Positions 26,149-34,281 are shown, counted from the stretch's first letter. The stretch is DNA of 64,000 nt from Lysobacter niastensis (GCF_015453285.1 NZ_JADLZT010000001.1:248001-312000); one strand, 5' to 3'. A program made the numbers and translations. Notes: a model not told the origin generated them from the sequence alone.

Positions 26149-26154
26149 ATTGTA
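26149..26154 (-). promoter_or_regulatory. -10 box of a probable leaderless promoter (aroK)
   Basis: TACAAT on the minus strand, then CGCGCC and the aroK ATG at 26142. The 6-nt gap places the transcript start at the start codon. A possible TCGACA lies further upstream (26175-26180) but with a long 20-bp spacer. Confidence 0.5.
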
Positions 26155-26259
26155 GCCAGCCGCCGCAGACAGGATGTCGATGCGTGATGTTGACGGGCCC
26201 GGGCGTACGGTCGCGTGGCCGGCGGCAACCCGTCGCCGGAATCCCCCGGGAGAGACGCC

Positions 26260-26463
26260 ATGTCGGTAGCCAAGGTCATCGAGCTCAATGCCGCTTCGAA
26301 GACGAGCATGGAGGACGCGGTCAAGGTCGGCCTGAAGAAATGCGCCGAATCCGTGAAGAACCTGCAGGGCGCGTGGGTTCACGAGATCAAGGTCGTGACC
26401 GACGACAAGGGCAACGTGCAGGAATGGCGCGTCAACCTGCGGATCACCTTCATCGTCGAGTGA
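26260..26463 (+). CDS. dodecin flavin-binding protein
   Basis: A 67-residue protein matching dodecin: [39 protein letters not shown] with the flavin-stacking Trp, and a final strand [13 protein letters not shown]. Dodecins form hollow dodecamers that store FMN/FAD or riboflavin and protect the cell from free flavin. Preceded by GGGAGAGA. Transcribed alone between aroK (divergent) and the glycerate-kinase-like gene (convergent). Confidence 0.95.
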   Translation: MSVAKVIELNAASKTSMEDAVKVGLKKCAESVKNLQGAWVHEIKVVTDDKGNVQEWRVNLRITFIVE

Positions 26464-26487
26464 CACCCCGCGGGCAGTAAACGGATT

Positions 26488-27318
26488 TCAGGCCAATGGA
26501 CGCCGCTGCGCGTCCAGGGGCAGTACGAGATCGGCGAGCCCGGGCAACGTGCGCAGCGCCTGGCGGCTGACGCGCTCGAACAACTGCACGAAGCGATCCA
26601 TTTGCGGCCGCGACATGCCGCGCCGCGGGGACGGAGCGTTGGCCTGCATGGCCGCTTCCTGCTCCCACCGCCATCCGGGCACGATCTCGAATCCCGGAGG
26701 CTGCAGGAACAGCAGGCGATCCAGCCGCGACCACAGCGCCGGGTACTCGCGGGCGAGGGCGTCGTTGCAGTACCGGCGCCACGATCCGTCCGGGTCTTCG
26801 TCGCGCTCCACCGCGTTCAGCGATTCCCGCAACTCGCCGGGCGCCTGTGGCGGTGTTTTCAGGAACCAGCCCTCGAACAGCACGAGGTCGGCGGCGGACA
26901 CGGGCTTCCAGCGCGACGGCGGCAGGCGAGTGTCGGCGAGCTTGTCGAAGCGGGGCAATCGCACGTGCCCGCCTGCACGCAGCCGGTCGAGCACGTCGCA
27001 GGCGAGGGCGACATCGTGGGTGCCCGGCGGCCCGCGCGTGGCGAGCAGCGGGTGCACGTCCCGTGCGAGGCGCAGACGTTCGCGGCGGCCGAGGTAGACG
27101 TCGTCGATCGACAACGTGGCCACGCGCAGCCCGCGCCGCGCCGCCATCGCGCCGACCTGCGCGGCGAGCGTGGACTTGCCGGAGCCCTGCAGGCCAGCAA
27201 TGGCATAGACGCGCGCGCCATGGACGAGCGCATCGTCGAGGACACGGCGGACGATCTCGTCGCCGAATCCGGCGGTATGGGGAGCGGCGGGTGAGGAAGG
27301 GTGCAGCCGTGGCGACAT
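26488..27318 (-). CDS. P-loop kinase, D-glycerate 3-kinase-like (Tda10 family)
   Basis: A 276-residue protein with Walker [10 protein letters not shown] at residues 42-50 and later [32 protein letters not shown] and VLFEGWFL, the layout of the YGR205/Tda10 and plant glycerate kinase family. Likely reaction: D-glycerate to 3-phosphoglycerate, or a related small-molecule phosphorylation. The start at 27318 is only 17 bp from the divergent pdxH start. No Shine-Dalgarno; TATTGT lies 6 nt upstream. Confidence 0.85.
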   Translation of the reverse strand: MSPRLHPSSPAAPHTAGFGDEIVRRVLDDALVHGARVYAIAGLQGSGKSTLAAQVGAMAARRGLRVATLSIDDVYLGRRERLRLARDVHPLLATRGPPGTHDVALACDVLDRLRAGGHVRLPRFDKLADTRLPPSRWKPVSAADLVLFEGWFLKTPPQAPGELRESLNAVERDEDPDGSWRRYCNDALAREYPALWSRLDRLLFLQPPGFEIVPGWRWEQEAAMQANAPSPRRGMSRPQMDRFVQLFERVSRQALRTLPGLADLVLPLDAQRRPLA

Positions 27319-27323
27319 CGGCC

Positions 27324-27330
27324 CACAATA
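27324..27330. promoter_or_regulatory. overlapping divergent -10-like boxes between glycerate-kinase-like gene and pdxH
   Basis: The two start codons are separated by 17 bp (27319-27335). In it CACAAT (27324-27329) lies 6 nt before the pdxH ATG, and on the other strand TATTGT (27330-27325) lies 6 nt before the kinase ATG. The boxes overlap by 5 bp. Both -35 regions would fall in the opposite coding sequence. Neither gene has a ribosome site. Confidence 0.45.
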
Positions 27331-27335
27331 TCGCA

Positions 27336-27938
27336 ATGACGACAGCCCCCCTGCTCAGTGAAGCCCTCGCCACGTTCGCGCAGTTGTTCGAGGAAGCGCG
27401 CATCGCCGGCGAGCCCGACCCCACCGCGATGACCGTCGCCACGGCCTCGCTCGATGCCCGCCCGTCCGCGCGAACGGTGTTGTTGAAAGCGTTCGACGAG
27501 CGCGGCTTCGTGTTCTACACGCACCTGGACGGGCGCAAGGGCCGCGAACTGCAGGCCAATCCGCATGCGGCGCTGCTGTTCCACTGGCCGCGTGTCCGCG
27601 ACGGCGTGCAGGTGCGCATCGAGGGTGCGGTCCAGATCGTCGGCGACGACGAGGCCGATGCCTATTTCGCCTCGCGGCCGCGCGGAAGCCAACTCGGTGC
27701 GTGGGCATCGAAACAGTCGGAGACGCTGGAATCGCGCGCGGCCTTCGAACAGCGACTGGCGCAGGCCGAGCACGAGTTCGCGGGCCGCGACGTGCCGCGC
27801 CCCGCGCGCTGGACCGGGCTGCGCGTGCGCCCGGAGATGATCGAGTTCTGGTACGGCGCGGATTTCCGCCTGCATGAGCGCCAGTGCTACGAAGCCGATG
27901 TGGCCGGCGAATGGCGCAAGAGGATGCTCTATCCGTGA
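27336..27938 (+). CDS. pdxH: pyridoxamine/pyridoxine 5'-phosphate oxidase
   Basis: A 200-residue FMN enzyme that oxidises PNP or PMP to PLP, the last step of vitamin B6 synthesis and salvage. Motifs: [20 protein letters not shown] (FMN phosphate and PLP site), [41 protein letters not shown] and the C-terminal [17 protein letters not shown] ending WRKRMLYP. Length is a little short of the E. coli enzyme, as usual in this group. Probably leaderless. Confidence 0.97.
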   Translation: MTTAPLLSEALATFAQLFEEARIAGEPDPTAMTVATASLDARPSARTVLLKAFDERGFVFYTHLDGRKGRELQANPHAALLFHWPRVRDGVQVRIEGAVQIVGDDEADAYFASRPRGSQLGAWASKQSETLESRAAFEQRLAQAEHEFAGRDVPRPARWTGLRVRPEMIEFWYGADFRLHERQCYEADVAGEWRKRMLYP

Positions 27939-28047
27939 AACCCGGGTGGACCGTGCGCATGGCAACGCCGGCCGGTGTGCCGGCCTGGGCGTTGGCCCCC
28001 GAGCACGGAAGCGAGGCGCGGACGGCGGGCCGGTGCGAGCTGCATGC

Positions 28048-28053
28048 GACAAT
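28048..28053 (+). promoter_or_regulatory. -10 box of a probable leaderless promoter (BtuF-like gene)
   Basis: GACAAT followed by TCGCGC and the ATG at 28060, a 6-nt gap. No ribosome site precedes the ATG. The -35 is not clear. Confidence 0.42.
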
Positions 28054-28059
28054 TCGCGC

Positions 28060-28854
28060 ATGGGACCGCAACGCATCGTCTGCCTGACCGAAGAACCGAC
28101 CGAGACGCTGTACGCGCTCGGCGAACAGCACCGCATCGTCGGCATCAGCGGCTTCACCGTGCGCCCGCCGGTGGCGCGCAAGGAAAAGCCCAAGGTCAGC
28201 GCCTTCACCAGCGCGAAGATCGGCGAGATCCTCAAGCTCCAGCCGGACTTCGTGATTGGCTTCTCCGACATCCAGGCCGAGATCGCCGGCGAACTGATCC
28301 GCCACGGCATCGAGGTGTGGATCAGCAACCACCGCAGTGTCGAGGGCATCCTCGACTACATCCGCCGGCTTGGCGCGATGGTCGGCGCGGCGGCGAAAGC
28401 GAACGCGTACGCGGACGAACTGCAGCGAGGGCTGGACGCCATCGCGGCGGAGGCGGCCAGGCTGCCGTGCCGCCCGAAGGTCTATTTCGAGGAGTGGGAC
28501 GAGCCGCCGATCACCGGCATCCGCTGGGTGGCGGAGCTGGTCCGCATCGCAGGCGGCGACGACATCTTCCCGGAACGCGCCGCCGAGCCGCTGGCGAAGC
28601 AGCGCATCCTCGAAGACGCCTCGGAAGTGGTGCGGCGTGCGCCCGACATCGTGTTCGGATCGTGGTGCGGCAAGAAATTTCGCCCGGACAAGGTCGCCGC
28701 ACGTCCCGGCTGGGATGCGATCCCGGCGGTGCGCGACCGCGAACTGCACGAGATCAAGTCGCCGCTGATCCTGCAGCCCGGGCCCGCGGCATTGAGCGAC
28801 GGAGTGCGGGAGATCGCGGGCGTGATCCAGGCTTGGGCGCGGCGGCATGGGTAG
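28060..28854 (+). CDS. BtuF-like periplasmic-binding-fold protein without signal peptide
   Basis: A 264-residue protein of the helical-backbone substrate-binding family (BtuF/FepB fold): RIVCLTEEPTETLYALGEQHRIVGISG, then KIGEILKLQPDFVIGFSD, an EEWDEPPITGIRWVAELVRIAGG and WDAIPAVRDRELHEI. Family members bind cobalamin or siderophores for ABC import. Here the conserved fold begins at residue 4, with no room for a signal peptide or lipobox, and no ABC transporter genes are adjacent. It may act in the cytoplasm. The likely leaderless ATG supports this start. Confidence 0.85.
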   Translation: MGPQRIVCLTEEPTETLYALGEQHRIVGISGFTVRPPVARKEKPKVSAFTSAKIGEILKLQPDFVIGFSDIQAEIAGELIRHGIEVWISNHRSVEGILDYIRRLGAMVGAAAKANAYADELQRGLDAIAAEAARLPCRPKVYFEEWDEPPITGIRWVAELVRIAGGDDIFPERAAEPLAKQRILEDASEVVRRAPDIVFGSWCGKKFRPDKVAARPGWDAIPAVRDRELHEIKSPLILQPGPAALSDGVREIAGVIQAWARRHG

Positions 28855-28889
28855 GTGTCAGGTCCGCCTGCTTCGCGCACTCAACAGAG

Positions 28890-28921
28890 CCTCTCTTCCG
28901 CATGCGGAGAGTGGGTGAGGG
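28890..28921. repeat. REP-like palindromic element between convergent genes
   Basis: A palindrome around TCCGCATGCGGA with flanking CTCT/GAG arms (28893-28911) followed by GTGGGTGAGGGC. This resembles, in degenerate form, the CTCTCCC...GGGAGAG / GTGAGGG intergenic repeats of Xanthomonadales. A second, fuller copy is at 38097-38210. It lies between two converging genes and could act as a terminator. Confidence 0.45.
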
Positions 28922-28927
28922 CCGTTT

Positions 28928-29431
28928 TCAGCGCGGGTAGAAGTCGCGGCTGAACTGCATGCTCGAGGTAGCGCCGCCTTCGCGGACGATCGTGAGGTCG
29001 AAGCGCAGCGTGTCCGGCAGCGAGATGTCGACCGTGCCGATGTAGTCCAGCAGCTCCGGACCGGAGCCGGCCCCGGTGCGCAGCTCGCGCATCGAGACCG
29101 TCTGGCGGCGGCCGCGCAGGTCCGTCGCGGTGGCGGTGATCTGCGCCGGGAGCGCCACTTCCTGCGCTTCGGGCCCTTGGCGGACGGCAACCAGCAGCAT
29201 CACGGTGCGGTCGTCGCGGGCGATGCCGTATTGCGCCGCCACCTGCTCGGGCAGCGAGGAAGTCTGGACGACGCTGGCGCGGATGCTGACGTCGCCGATG
29301 CGACTGACCGCATCCTGCGTGGCGCCCGCCGTGGAAGCACTCGGCGCAGCCGGCGGAGGCGAACCGCCGCCTCCGCATCCGGCAAGGACGAAGGCCGTCA
29401 GCAGCGAGGCCAGAGAGATCTTGTGGCTCAT
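28928..29431 (-). CDS. DUF4426 domain lipoprotein
   Basis: A 167-residue protein with a signal peptide, lipobox LAGC near residue 19 and a Gly/Pro/Ala-rich linker. The body (IGDVSIRASVVQTSSLPEQVAAQYGI, DDRTVMLLVAV, LPDTLRFDLTIVREGG) matches DUF4426, a periplasmic immunoglobulin-like family of unknown role often encoded near proC/yggS. It follows proC by 19 bp on the same strand, with GAGGAGA-type ribosome site upstream, so it is probably in the yggS-proC operon. Confidence 0.87.
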   Translation of the reverse strand: MSHKISLASLLTAFVLAGCGGGGSPPPAAPSASTAGATQDAVSRIGDVSIRASVVQTSSLPEQVAAQYGIARDDRTVMLLVAVRQGPEAQEVALPAQITATATDLRGRRQTVSMRELRTGAGSGPELLDYIGTVDISLPDTLRFDLTIVREGGATSSMQFSRDFYPR

Positions 29432-29450
29432 GACGGTCTCCTCGGGTTCA

Positions 29451-30269
29451 TCAATCATGCGCCGCCGACAATTGGCGGCCGCGTTCGGTGGCGGCGGCAA
29501 TCGCACTGTCCACCAGGGCGCGGAAGCCGCCGGCCTCGAACGTCTCGATCGCCGCCTGCGTGGTCCCGCCGGGCGAGGTGACGCGGGCGCGCAGTACTTC
29601 GGCCGGTTCGTCCAGCTGCGAGAGCATGGTCGCCGCACCCAGCAGGGTCTGGGTCACCAGGGCCTGGGCCGCCTCGGGCGCGAGTCCCTGGCGGATGCCC
29701 GCGGCGGTCATCGCTTCTGCCAGCAGGAAGACGTAGGCCGGGCCGCTGCCCGAGACCGCGGTGACGGCGTCCATGCGCGCCTCGTCGTCGATCCACACGG
29801 TCGGGCCCACCGCATGCAACAGGGCTGCGGAACGCTCGCGGCCGGCATCGTCGGTGGCTGGGTTCGCAAAAAGGCCGGTGATGCCTGCGCCGAGCAGGGC
29901 CGGGGTGTTGGGCATCGCCCGGACCACCGCCTGGCCGCCGCCCAGCCACTGGTCGAGCTGCCGGGTGCCGATGCCCGCGGCCACCGAGATCACCAGCGGA
30001 TGCTGCGCCTGCGCCAACGGCGCGAGTTCCTCGCACACGGCGCGCATCACCTGTGGTTTGACCGCCAGGACCCAGACCGCGGCGCCATCGGCGGCCGCGG
30101 CCGCGGAGCCGTACGCGGCCACGCCGAAGTCGCTCTGGAGGCCTTCCCGCAGGGAGTCGACCGGCTCGGCTACGTGGAGGGCGGCGGGTTTGTGGCCGCG
30201 CGAGGCGAGGCCGCCGATCAGGCTGCGGGCCATGTTGCCGCCGCCGATGAATGCGATGGAAAGGGTCAT
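29451..30269 (-). CDS. proC: pyrroline-5-carboxylate reductase
   Basis: A 272-residue enzyme that reduces pyrroline-5-carboxylate to proline with NAD(P)H. N-terminal dinucleotide fold with AFIGGGNMARSLIGGL, then VLAVKPQ, RAMPNTPALLGAG, and the C-terminal signature AVSGSGPAYVFLLAEAM with TQTLLGAA and SPGGTT. Its ATG overlaps the yggS stop (ATGA). Confidence 0.97.
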   Translation of the reverse strand: MTLSIAFIGGGNMARSLIGGLASRGHKPAALHVAEPVDSLREGLQSDFGVAAYGSAAAAADGAAVWVLAVKPQVMRAVCEELAPLAQAQHPLVISVAAGIGTRQLDQWLGGGQAVVRAMPNTPALLGAGITGLFANPATDDAGRERSAALLHAVGPTVWIDDEARMDAVTAVSGSGPAYVFLLAEAMTAAGIRQGLAPEAAQALVTQTLLGAATMLSQLDEPAEVLRARVTSPGGTTQAAIETFEAGGFRALVDSAIAAATERGRQLSAAHD

Positions 30270-30970
30270 GCGTGGGAGTGGTCCGGTGTGTGGGGCTTGG
30301 CCGGGCGCGAGCCGAACAGGGCGGTGCCGACGCGCACCATGGTCGCGCCTTCGGCGATCGCGATGGGGCAATCGTCGCTCATGCCCATGGACAGTGTGTC
30401 GGCGTCGGGATGGTCGTGCTGCAGGGCCTCGAACAACTCGCGCGTGCGCCGGAAGGCGCCACGCCGCTGCTCGATGTCGGGGTGGGGCTGCGGGATCACC
30501 ATCAGACCCCGCAGGCGCAGCCTTGGCTCACCCGCGACGGCGGCGGCCAGGGCCGCCACCTCGTCCGGGCGGCAACCATGCTTGCTGCTCTCGTCGTCGA
30601 TATTGACCTGGATCAGGACGTTGAGCGGCGCCCGGTCGGCGGGCCGGTGCAGGGCCAGCGCCTGGACCAGCTTGGCGCGGTCCACGGTCTGCACCCAGTC
30701 GAACAGCACCGCGGCTTCCCTGGCTTTGTTGGACTGGAGGTGACCGATCAGGTGCCACTCCAGCGCCAGCGCATTCAGTTGCGCCTGTTTGGCTGCCGCC
30801 TCCTGCACGTAGTTCTCGCCGAATGCGCGTTGTCCACACGCCGCCAATTCCGCGACCGCGGTCGCAGGCTGGGTCTTGGACACGGCAAGCAGGCGCGGCA
30901 CTGGCCGCTGGGCGGCCCTCGCCGCGTTCTCGAGTCGGAGCAATACGTCTTGCAGGGCGTGCGTGAGCAC
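30266..30970 (-). CDS. yggS: YggS family PLP homeostasis protein
   Basis: A 234-residue single-domain fold-type III PLP-binding protein with the PLP lysine in RLLAVSKTQPA, GENYVQEAAAK, WHLIGHLQSNKAR, IQVNIDDESSKHG and LSMGMSDD. Members have no enzymatic activity and buffer free PLP. Starts at GTG 30970 with AGGA upstream; it is the first gene of yggS-proC-DUF4426, divergent from pilT. Confidence 0.95.
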   Translation of the reverse strand: MLTHALQDVLLRLENAARAAQRPVPRLLAVSKTQPATAVAELAACGQRAFGENYVQEAAAKQAQLNALALEWHLIGHLQSNKAREAAVLFDWVQTVDRAKLVQALALHRPADRAPLNVLIQVNIDDESSKHGCRPDEVAALAAAVAGEPRLRLRGLMVIPQPHPDIEQRRGAFRRTRELFEALQHDHPDADTLSMGMSDDCPIAIAEGATMVRVGTALFGSRPAKPHTPDHSHA

Positions 30971-31019
30971 GTCGACAAATCCTGAAATGGGGGCTGGAAC
31001 GGCGGTACGGGTCCGGGGC

Positions 31020-31025
31020 TATACT
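31020..31025 (+). promoter_or_regulatory. candidate -10 box upstream of pilT
   Basis: TATACT about 95 nt before the pilT ATG, in the 150-bp divergent gap between yggS and pilT. No good -35 lies at the usual distance. This is the best sigma70-like -10 in the gap. Confidence 0.35.
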
Positions 31026-31120
31026 GCCCTCAGGGGTGGTTTCGCGCCAGTTTTCGCGGGCGCAGACACGTATCGGGTCGTTTCGTATCAAGAAGTTTCC
31101 GCGTTGCGGGGGGAGCACGC

Positions 31121-32158
31121 ATGGATATCGCCGAGCTGTTGGCGTTTTCGGTCAAGAACAAGGCATCCGACCTGCATCTGTCGGCGGGCTTGCCGCCGAT
31201 GATCCGGGTGGACGGCGACGTCCGCCGCATCAACATTCCGGCGCTCGACCACAAGCAGGTGCACGCGCTGGTCTACGACATCATGTCGGACAAGCAGCGC
31301 CGCGACTACGAAGAGTTCCTCGAGGTCGACTTCTCGTTCGAGATCCCGGGCCTGGCGCGCTTCCGCGTCAACGCGTTCAACCAGAACCGCGGCGCCGGTG
31401 CGGTATTCCGTACCGTGCCTTCGGAAGTGCTGACGCTCGAGGACCTGGGCTGCCCGCGCATCTTCAAGGAACTGATCGACCAGCCGCAGGGCCTGATCCT
31501 GGTCACCGGCCCGACCGGTTCGGGCAAGTCGACCACGCTCGCGGCGATGGTCGACCACATCAACAAGAACGAATACGGTCACATCCTCACCATCGAGGAC
31601 CCGATCGAGTTCGTCCACACCTCGCAGAAGTGCCTGATCAACCAGCGCGAGGTTCACCGCGACACGCACGGCTTCAACGAAGCGCTGCGCTCGGCGCTGC
31701 GCGAAGACCCGGACTACGTCCTGGTCGGCGAGCTGCGCGACCTGGAAACCATTCGCCTCGCGCTGACCGCCGCGGAAACCGGCCATCTCGTGTTCGGCAC
31801 GCTGCATACGAGCTCGGCCGCCAAGACCGTGGACCGCATCATCGACGTGTTCCCGGCCGGCGAGAAGCCGATGGTGCGCTCGATGCTGTCCGAATCGCTG
31901 CGCGCGGTGATCTCGCAGGCGCTGCTGAAGAAGGTCGGCGGCGGCCGTACCGCCGCGTGGGAGATCATGGTCGGCATTCCGGCGATCCGTAACCTGATCC
32001 GCGAGGACAAGGTCGCGCAGATGTATTCGGCGATCCAGACCGGCCAGAACTACGGAATGATGACGCTCGACCAGCACCTGCAGGACCTGGTCAAGCGTGG
32101 CCTTATCACCCGTCCGAATGCGCGCGAGTACGCTAAGGACAAGCGGCTGTTCGATTGA
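31121..32158 (+). CDS. pilT: type IV pilus retraction ATPase PilT
   Basis: A 345-residue hexameric AAA-like ATPase that powers pilus retraction and twitching. It begins MDIAELLAFSVKNKASDLHL and has Walker A GPTGSGKST at 130-138, the Asp box TIEDPIEFVH, Walker B region EDPDYVLVGELRDLET, and the His box TGHLVFGTLHTSSA. The C-terminal AIRNLIREDK motif typical of PilT is intact. GGGGGGAG precedes the ATG. It is followed by pilU. Confidence 0.98.
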   Translation: MDIAELLAFSVKNKASDLHLSAGLPPMIRVDGDVRRINIPALDHKQVHALVYDIMSDKQRRDYEEFLEVDFSFEIPGLARFRVNAFNQNRGAGAVFRTVPSEVLTLEDLGCPRIFKELIDQPQGLILVTGPTGSGKSTTLAAMVDHINKNEYGHILTIEDPIEFVHTSQKCLINQREVHRDTHGFNEALRSALREDPDYVLVGELRDLETIRLALTAAETGHLVFGTLHTSSAAKTVDRIIDVFPAGEKPMVRSMLSESLRAVISQALLKKVGGGRTAAWEIMVGIPAIRNLIREDKVAQMYSAIQTGQNYGMMTLDQHLQDLVKRGLITRPNAREYAKDKRLFD

Positions 32159-32232
32159 TCAACGTCCGGCCGTGCCGCGACCAATGACGGCCGCGGCGCA
32201 CGGAACGCAACAACGCCTCACGGAGGCATCGC

Positions 32233-33375
32233 ATGAGCACCACCGGCACCACCATCGATTTCACCTCCTTCCTCAAGCTGATGGCGCACCAGAAGGCGTC
32301 GGACCTGTTCATCACGGCCGGCATGCCGCCGTCGATGAAGGTCCACGGCAAGATCTCGCCGATCACGCAGAACCCGCTGACCCCGCAGCAGAGCCGCGAC
32401 CTCGTCCTCAATGTGATGACGCCGCAGCAGCGCGAGGAGTTCGAAAAGACGCACGAGTGCAACTTCGCCATCGGCGTCTCGGGCGTAGGCCGCTTCCGCG
32501 TGAGCTGCTTCTACCAGCGCAACCAGGTCGGCATGGTGCTGCGACGCATCGAGACCAAGATCCCGACTGTCGAGGAGCTCAACCTGCCGCCGGTCATCAA
32601 GACGCTGGCGATGACCAAGCGCGGCATCATCATCTTCGTCGGTGCTACCGGTACCGGTAAGTCGACCTCGCTGGCGGCGATGATCGGCTACCGCAACATG
32701 AACTCGACCGGCCACATCATCACGATCGAGGACCCGATCGAGTTCGTGCACAAGCACGAGGGCTGCATCATCACGCAGCGCGAGGTCGGCATCGACACCG
32801 ACAGCTGGGACGCGGCGCTGAAGAACACGCTGCGCCAGGCGCCGGACGTGATCATGATCGGCGAGGTGCGCACGCGCGAAGGCATGGACCACGCCATCGC
32901 CTTCGCCGAGACCGGCCACCTGGTGCTGTGCACGCTGCACGCCAACAACGCCAACCAGGCGATGGACCGCATCATCAACTTCTTCCCGGAAGACCGACGC
33001 GGCCAGCTGCTGATGGATCTCTCGCTCAACCTCAAGGGCGTGGTCGCACAGCAGCTGATCCCGACGCCGGACGGCAAGGGGCGCCGCGTGGCGATGGAGA
33101 TCCTGCTCGGCACGCCGCTGGTGCAGGACTACATCCGCGATGGCGAGATCCACAAGCTGAAGGAAGTGATGAAGGAGTCCGTGCAGCTCGGCATGAAGAC
33201 CTTCGACCAAGCCCTGTTCGAGCTGTACCAGGCCGGCGAGATCTCCTACGAGGACGCGCTGCGTTATGCCGACTCGCAGAACGAAGTGCGCCTGCGCATC
33301 AAGCTTGCGCAGGGCGGCGATGCCAAGACCCTGGCGCAGGGCCTGGACGGCGTCGAAGTGGCCGAAGCCCGCTGA
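32233..33375 (+). CDS. pilU: PilT-like retraction ATPase PilU
   Basis: A 380-residue paralogue of PilT that assists retraction under load. Walker A GATGTGKST starts at residue 137; IEDPIEFVHKHEGCIITQREVG, EVRTREGMDHAIAFAETGH and TLHANNANQAMDRIINFFPE follow. The tail beyond residue 345 (RIKLAQGGDAKTLAQGL) is typical of PilU. ACGGAGG precedes the ATG. A T-rich hairpin terminator follows at 33402-33427. Confidence 0.97.
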   Translation: MSTTGTTIDFTSFLKLMAHQKASDLFITAGMPPSMKVHGKISPITQNPLTPQQSRDLVLNVMTPQQREEFEKTHECNFAIGVSGVGRFRVSCFYQRNQVGMVLRRIETKIPTVEELNLPPVIKTLAMTKRGIIIFVGATGTGKSTSLAAMIGYRNMNSTGHIITIEDPIEFVHKHEGCIITQREVGIDTDSWDAALKNTLRQAPDVIMIGEVRTREGMDHAIAFAETGHLVLCTLHANNANQAMDRIINFFPEDRRGQLLMDLSLNLKGVVAQQLIPTPDGKGRRVAMEILLGTPLVQDYIRDGEIHKLKEVMKESVQLGMKTFDQALFELYQAGEISYEDALRYADSQNEVRLRIKLAQGGDAKTLAQGLDGVEVAEAR

Positions 33376-33401
33376 TACGGGTGGCTATCGGATGAAGGAA
33401 G

Positions 33402-33427
33402 AAGCCGGGCCTGGCCCGGCTTTTTCT
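33402..33427 (+). terminator. intrinsic terminator of pilT-pilU
   Basis: An 8-bp stem AAGCCGGG/CCCGGCTT with a 5-nt loop, followed by a T-rich run (TTTTTCTTT), 27 nt after the pilU stop. Classic Rho-independent form. Confidence 0.85.
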
Positions 33428-33499
33428 TTGGATGTTTCCTCGATTGCAGTCACGGACAGGCCGCCGCCGTGACACGGACTTCACACGCCAGGACGGCAT

Positions 33500-33693
33500 G
33501 CTTCTCTAGGGGGCAGGGGCGTGCGCGTGACGCGCACGGAGATCGAATCCGGACGATCGAGGCGCGCGTGACCGCGCGCGCCGCAGCCGCTGTTTCCCCG
33601 TACAGGCCGCCGCAACAGGCGCCTGGACGAGCTGATTTTCTCAGCCCGGCTGCCGCCTCTCGATTCCCTCCCCGGCGGCCGGGCTTTTCTTTT
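33500..33693 (+). ncRNA. candidate small RNA downstream of pilU
   Basis: Between the pilU terminator and a second plus-strand terminator lie two tight hairpins: GTGCGCG-TGA-CGCGCAC (33521-33537) and GGCGCGCG-TGACCG-CGCGCGCC-type (33561-33582), joined by a linker with two GGA triplets. No reading frame with a ribosome site is present. Promoter evidence is weak: TTCACA at about 33480 with a poor -10 near 33505. The 5' end is therefore a guess and no known RNA family is recognised. Confidence 0.3.
33643..33693 (+). terminator. intrinsic terminator on the plus strand, no gene assigned
   Basis: AGCCCG pairs with CGGGCT and GCCGCC with GGCGGC across a 16-nt loop, with a small bulge, followed by TTTTCTTTTC. 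The T-tract direction is plus, so it cannot serve the minus-strand tag gene. It ends some plus-strand transcript that starts after, or reads through, the pilU terminator. Confidence 0.7.
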
Positions 33694-33717
33694 CGGCCGT
33701 CCATCAGGGCTAATGGT

Positions 33718-34275
33718 TCAGCCCGATTCCGCCATCCAGGGCGGCGGCAGCGCCGCGATGCGCGCATACACCGGGCAGCTCTCGCGATGCGCGCCGGCCA
33801 GGTAGCCCAGACTCATCAGGAACTCGCCGGTGATCTCGCCACCGGTGAAACGGAAGGTCTTCTTGAACAGCTTCACCCATGACGCCTTGTCGCGCCGGCG
33901 ATCGTGGTCCAGCTGCTGTGCATCGAGCCACTGCGCGAAGCTGCCATGGCTGTCGCGCAGTCCACGGATCACCTGTGCATTGTGGATGGCGGCATCGACC
34001 TTGAGACGGTTGCGGATGATGCCGGGGTCGGCCAGCAGGCGTTCGCGGTCGCGCTCGCCATAACGGGCGACGCGATCGACGTCGAAGCCATGGTAGGCGC
34101 GACGGAAGCCGTCGCGCTTGCGCAGCATGGTTTCCCAGCTCAGCCCCGCCTGGTTGATTTCCAGCACCAGCCGTTCGAACAGCACGGCGTCCTCGCGCTG
34201 CGGGAAGCCGTACTCATGATCATGGTACGGCCCGTGCAGCGGGTGGCCCGGTGCGTAATCGCAGTAGCCCGACAT
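33718..34275 (-). CDS. tag: DNA-3-methyladenine glycosylase I
   Basis: A 185-residue helix-hairpin-helix glycosylase that excises 3-methyladenine from alkylated DNA. Motifs: HGPYHDHEYGFPQRED (substrate pocket), FERLVLEINQAGLSWETMLRKRDGF in part, DPGIIRNRLKVDAAIHNAQ, and the C-terminal zinc-binding region including GHPL and CPVYAR. The usual first Cys and His ligands (YCDYAPGHP) are present. It lies 6 bp downstream of the M49-type peptidase gene and is probably co-transcribed. Confidence 0.95.
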   Translation of the reverse strand: MSGYCDYAPGHPLHGPYHDHEYGFPQREDAVLFERLVLEINQAGLSWETMLRKRDGFRRAYHGFDVDRVARYGERDRERLLADPGIIRNRLKVDAAIHNAQVIRGLRDSHGSFAQWLDAQQLDHDRRRDKASWVKLFKKTFRFTGGEITGEFLMSLGYLAGAHRESCPVYARIAALPPPWMAESG

Positions 34276-34281
34276 CGCCGG

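Larger units (their letters stand above)
33376..33717. other. 342-bp region between pilU and tag
   Basis: No protein gene. It holds the pilU terminator at 33402-33427, two GC-rich hairpins at 33521-33537 and 33561-33582, and a second plus-strand terminator at 33643-33693. A small RNA transcribed between the two terminators is the simplest explanation. Confidence 0.5.

Noticed and set aside
33541-33670. tRNA-like pieces (ATCGAATCC, CGATTCCC) near the pilU-tag gap
   Set aside because: No cloverleaf can be formed with proper acceptor and anticodon stems; the sequences fit hairpins of the terminator region better.
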